Assembly (NCBI GenBank): GCA_022360735.1
Contig: JAKSCF010000091.1
Location: 1-6,953, forward strand
Origin: Clostridia bacterium
GTDB taxonomy: Bacteria > Bacillota_A > Clostridia > Peptostreptococcales > JAAYPU01
Direction of reading: 5' to 3'
Length of the DNA stretch: 6,953 nucleotides
The stretch's first letter is position 1. Each line of letters starts with the position of its first letter. Shown here piece by piece: positions 6,441 to 6,953 of the stretch. A program made the position numbers and the translations under genes. The notes beneath the pieces were generated by a model. It saw nothing but the letters and a program-made list of their open reading frames with translations, ran no database searches and had not been told where the DNA came from.

Positions 6441-6953
6441 ATGCATGTATATGTTTTTGGACTGGGCCATATCGGATTACCTATGGCGACATGGATAGCT
6501 TTAAGAGGACATGATGTCATAGGAATTGATATCAATGAGAAAGTAGTAGAAGCAATTAATAAAGGCTCTATTAATATACAAGAGCTTTATAAAGGTGTTC
6601 ATATTGGAAAAGTGGCGCAAGATTTAATTAAAAATGATAAGCTGTCCGTCCATAATAATTTTAATAGACAAAACAGTGATCCCGCAATATTTATTATAAC
6701 GGTTGGTATTGCAGACAAAGAAGATGGCTGCCATGATATTTTCCCTCTTTCAAATGTATTAGACACTATTTTACCATCTTTAGTAGATGAGGATTTGTTG
6801 ATTTTTAGAACAACCATGATTCCCGGAACATTTAACAACTTTATTGCACCAAAAATAAAATCCCTTAATAAAAAAATATATCTGGCATATTCGCCTGAAA
6901 CCATTTTAGAAACCAAAGCCTTTGAAGAATTAGAAAATAATGTGAGAATATTA
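6441..6953 (+). CDS. UDP-glucose/UDP-ManNAc-type nucleotide-sugar 6-dehydrogenase, N-terminal part
   Basis: 171 codons are open to the right edge, so roughly 60% of the gene is missing. The start is ATG 6441, ten bases after GGAGG (6426-6430). The N-terminal NAD-binding domain shows GLGHIGLP (7-14) and the acidic Asp30 that ends the second strand (IGID). ITVGIADKEDG (86-96) corresponds to the usual VGTP...G segment but has lost the TP. RTTMIPGT (123-130) corresponds to the STVPPGT loop, and YSPETILETKAFEEL (150-164) to the NPEF/CPER segment, keeping the catalytic Glu153. Such enzymes oxidise a UDP-hexose to a UDP-uronic acid with two NAD+. The pattern is closer to the UDP-N-acetylmannosamine or UDP-N-acetylglucosamine branch than to UDP-glucose dehydrogenase, but the catalytic Cys and substrate domain lie outside the window. 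It probably supplies a uronic-acid donor to the neighbouring transferases. Confidence 0.88.
   Translation, partial: MHVYVFGLGHIGLPMATWIALRGHDVIGIDINEKVVEAINKGSINIQELYKGVHIGKVAQDLIKNDKLSVHNNFNRQNSDPAIFIITVGIADKEDGCHDIFPLSNVLDTILPSLVDEDLLIFRTTMIPGTFNNFIAPKIKSLNKKIYLAYSPETILETKAFEELENNVRIL

Noticed and set aside
6599..6916. Minus-strand open frame of 105 codons inside the dehydrogenase gene
   Set aside because: The plus-strand frame has clear NAD-binding and catalytic motifs; the antisense frame has none and no supporting ribosome binding site.
1..6953. CRISPR array, insertion sequence, integrase or transposase
   Set aside because: No regularly spaced repeats, terminal inverted repeats flanking a transposase frame, or recombinase motifs were visible. 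The only sign of mobility is the half-tRNA at the left.

Overview
This is an AT-rich window with strong AGGAGG-type ribosome binding sites, frequent TTG/GTG starts and a stand-alone four-domain S1 protein. Together these point to a low-GC Gram-positive bacterium, most likely a member of the Clostridia. That assignment rests on sequence style and gene content; no search was run.

Left edge (1-350): a fragment of an OmpR-type response regulator runs in from outside the window and stops just inside its DNA-binding domain. About 40 bases later lies the 3' half of a tRNA, from anticodon loop to CCA, with no matching 5' half, followed directly by a rho-independent terminator. This looks like the footprint of integration into a tRNA gene, with the element or island to the left and older chromosome to the right. 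A deletion junction is the main alternative.

Housekeeping gene (about 468-1755): two candidate promoters, then a ribosomal protein S1 homologue with four S1 RNA-binding domains. A hairpin at 1814-1839 separates it from the next, convergent gene.

Surface-glycan block (1875-6953): a sugar-nucleotide epimerase/dehydratase on the minus strand, three CgeB-like glycosyltransferase paralogues of about 330 residues in alternating orientation (+, -, +), and the N-terminal 171 codons of a nucleotide-sugar dehydrogenase that runs off the right edge. The two NAD-dependent enzymes probably make or modify activated sugars, and the three transferases probably attach sugars to a cell-surface, flagellar or spore-surface acceptor. 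Acceptor and sugar cannot be read from the window.

The alternating orientation means most of these genes need their own promoters. Between the second and third transferase the two best promoter candidates overlap face to face. Between the first and second, a 60-base AT-rich inverted repeat fills most of the convergent gap. In all three transferases the longest open frame is not the best start: ribosome-binding-site placement favours ATG at 3024, TTG at 5108 and GTG at 5263. No CRISPR array, insertion sequence, transposase or integrase gene is visible.
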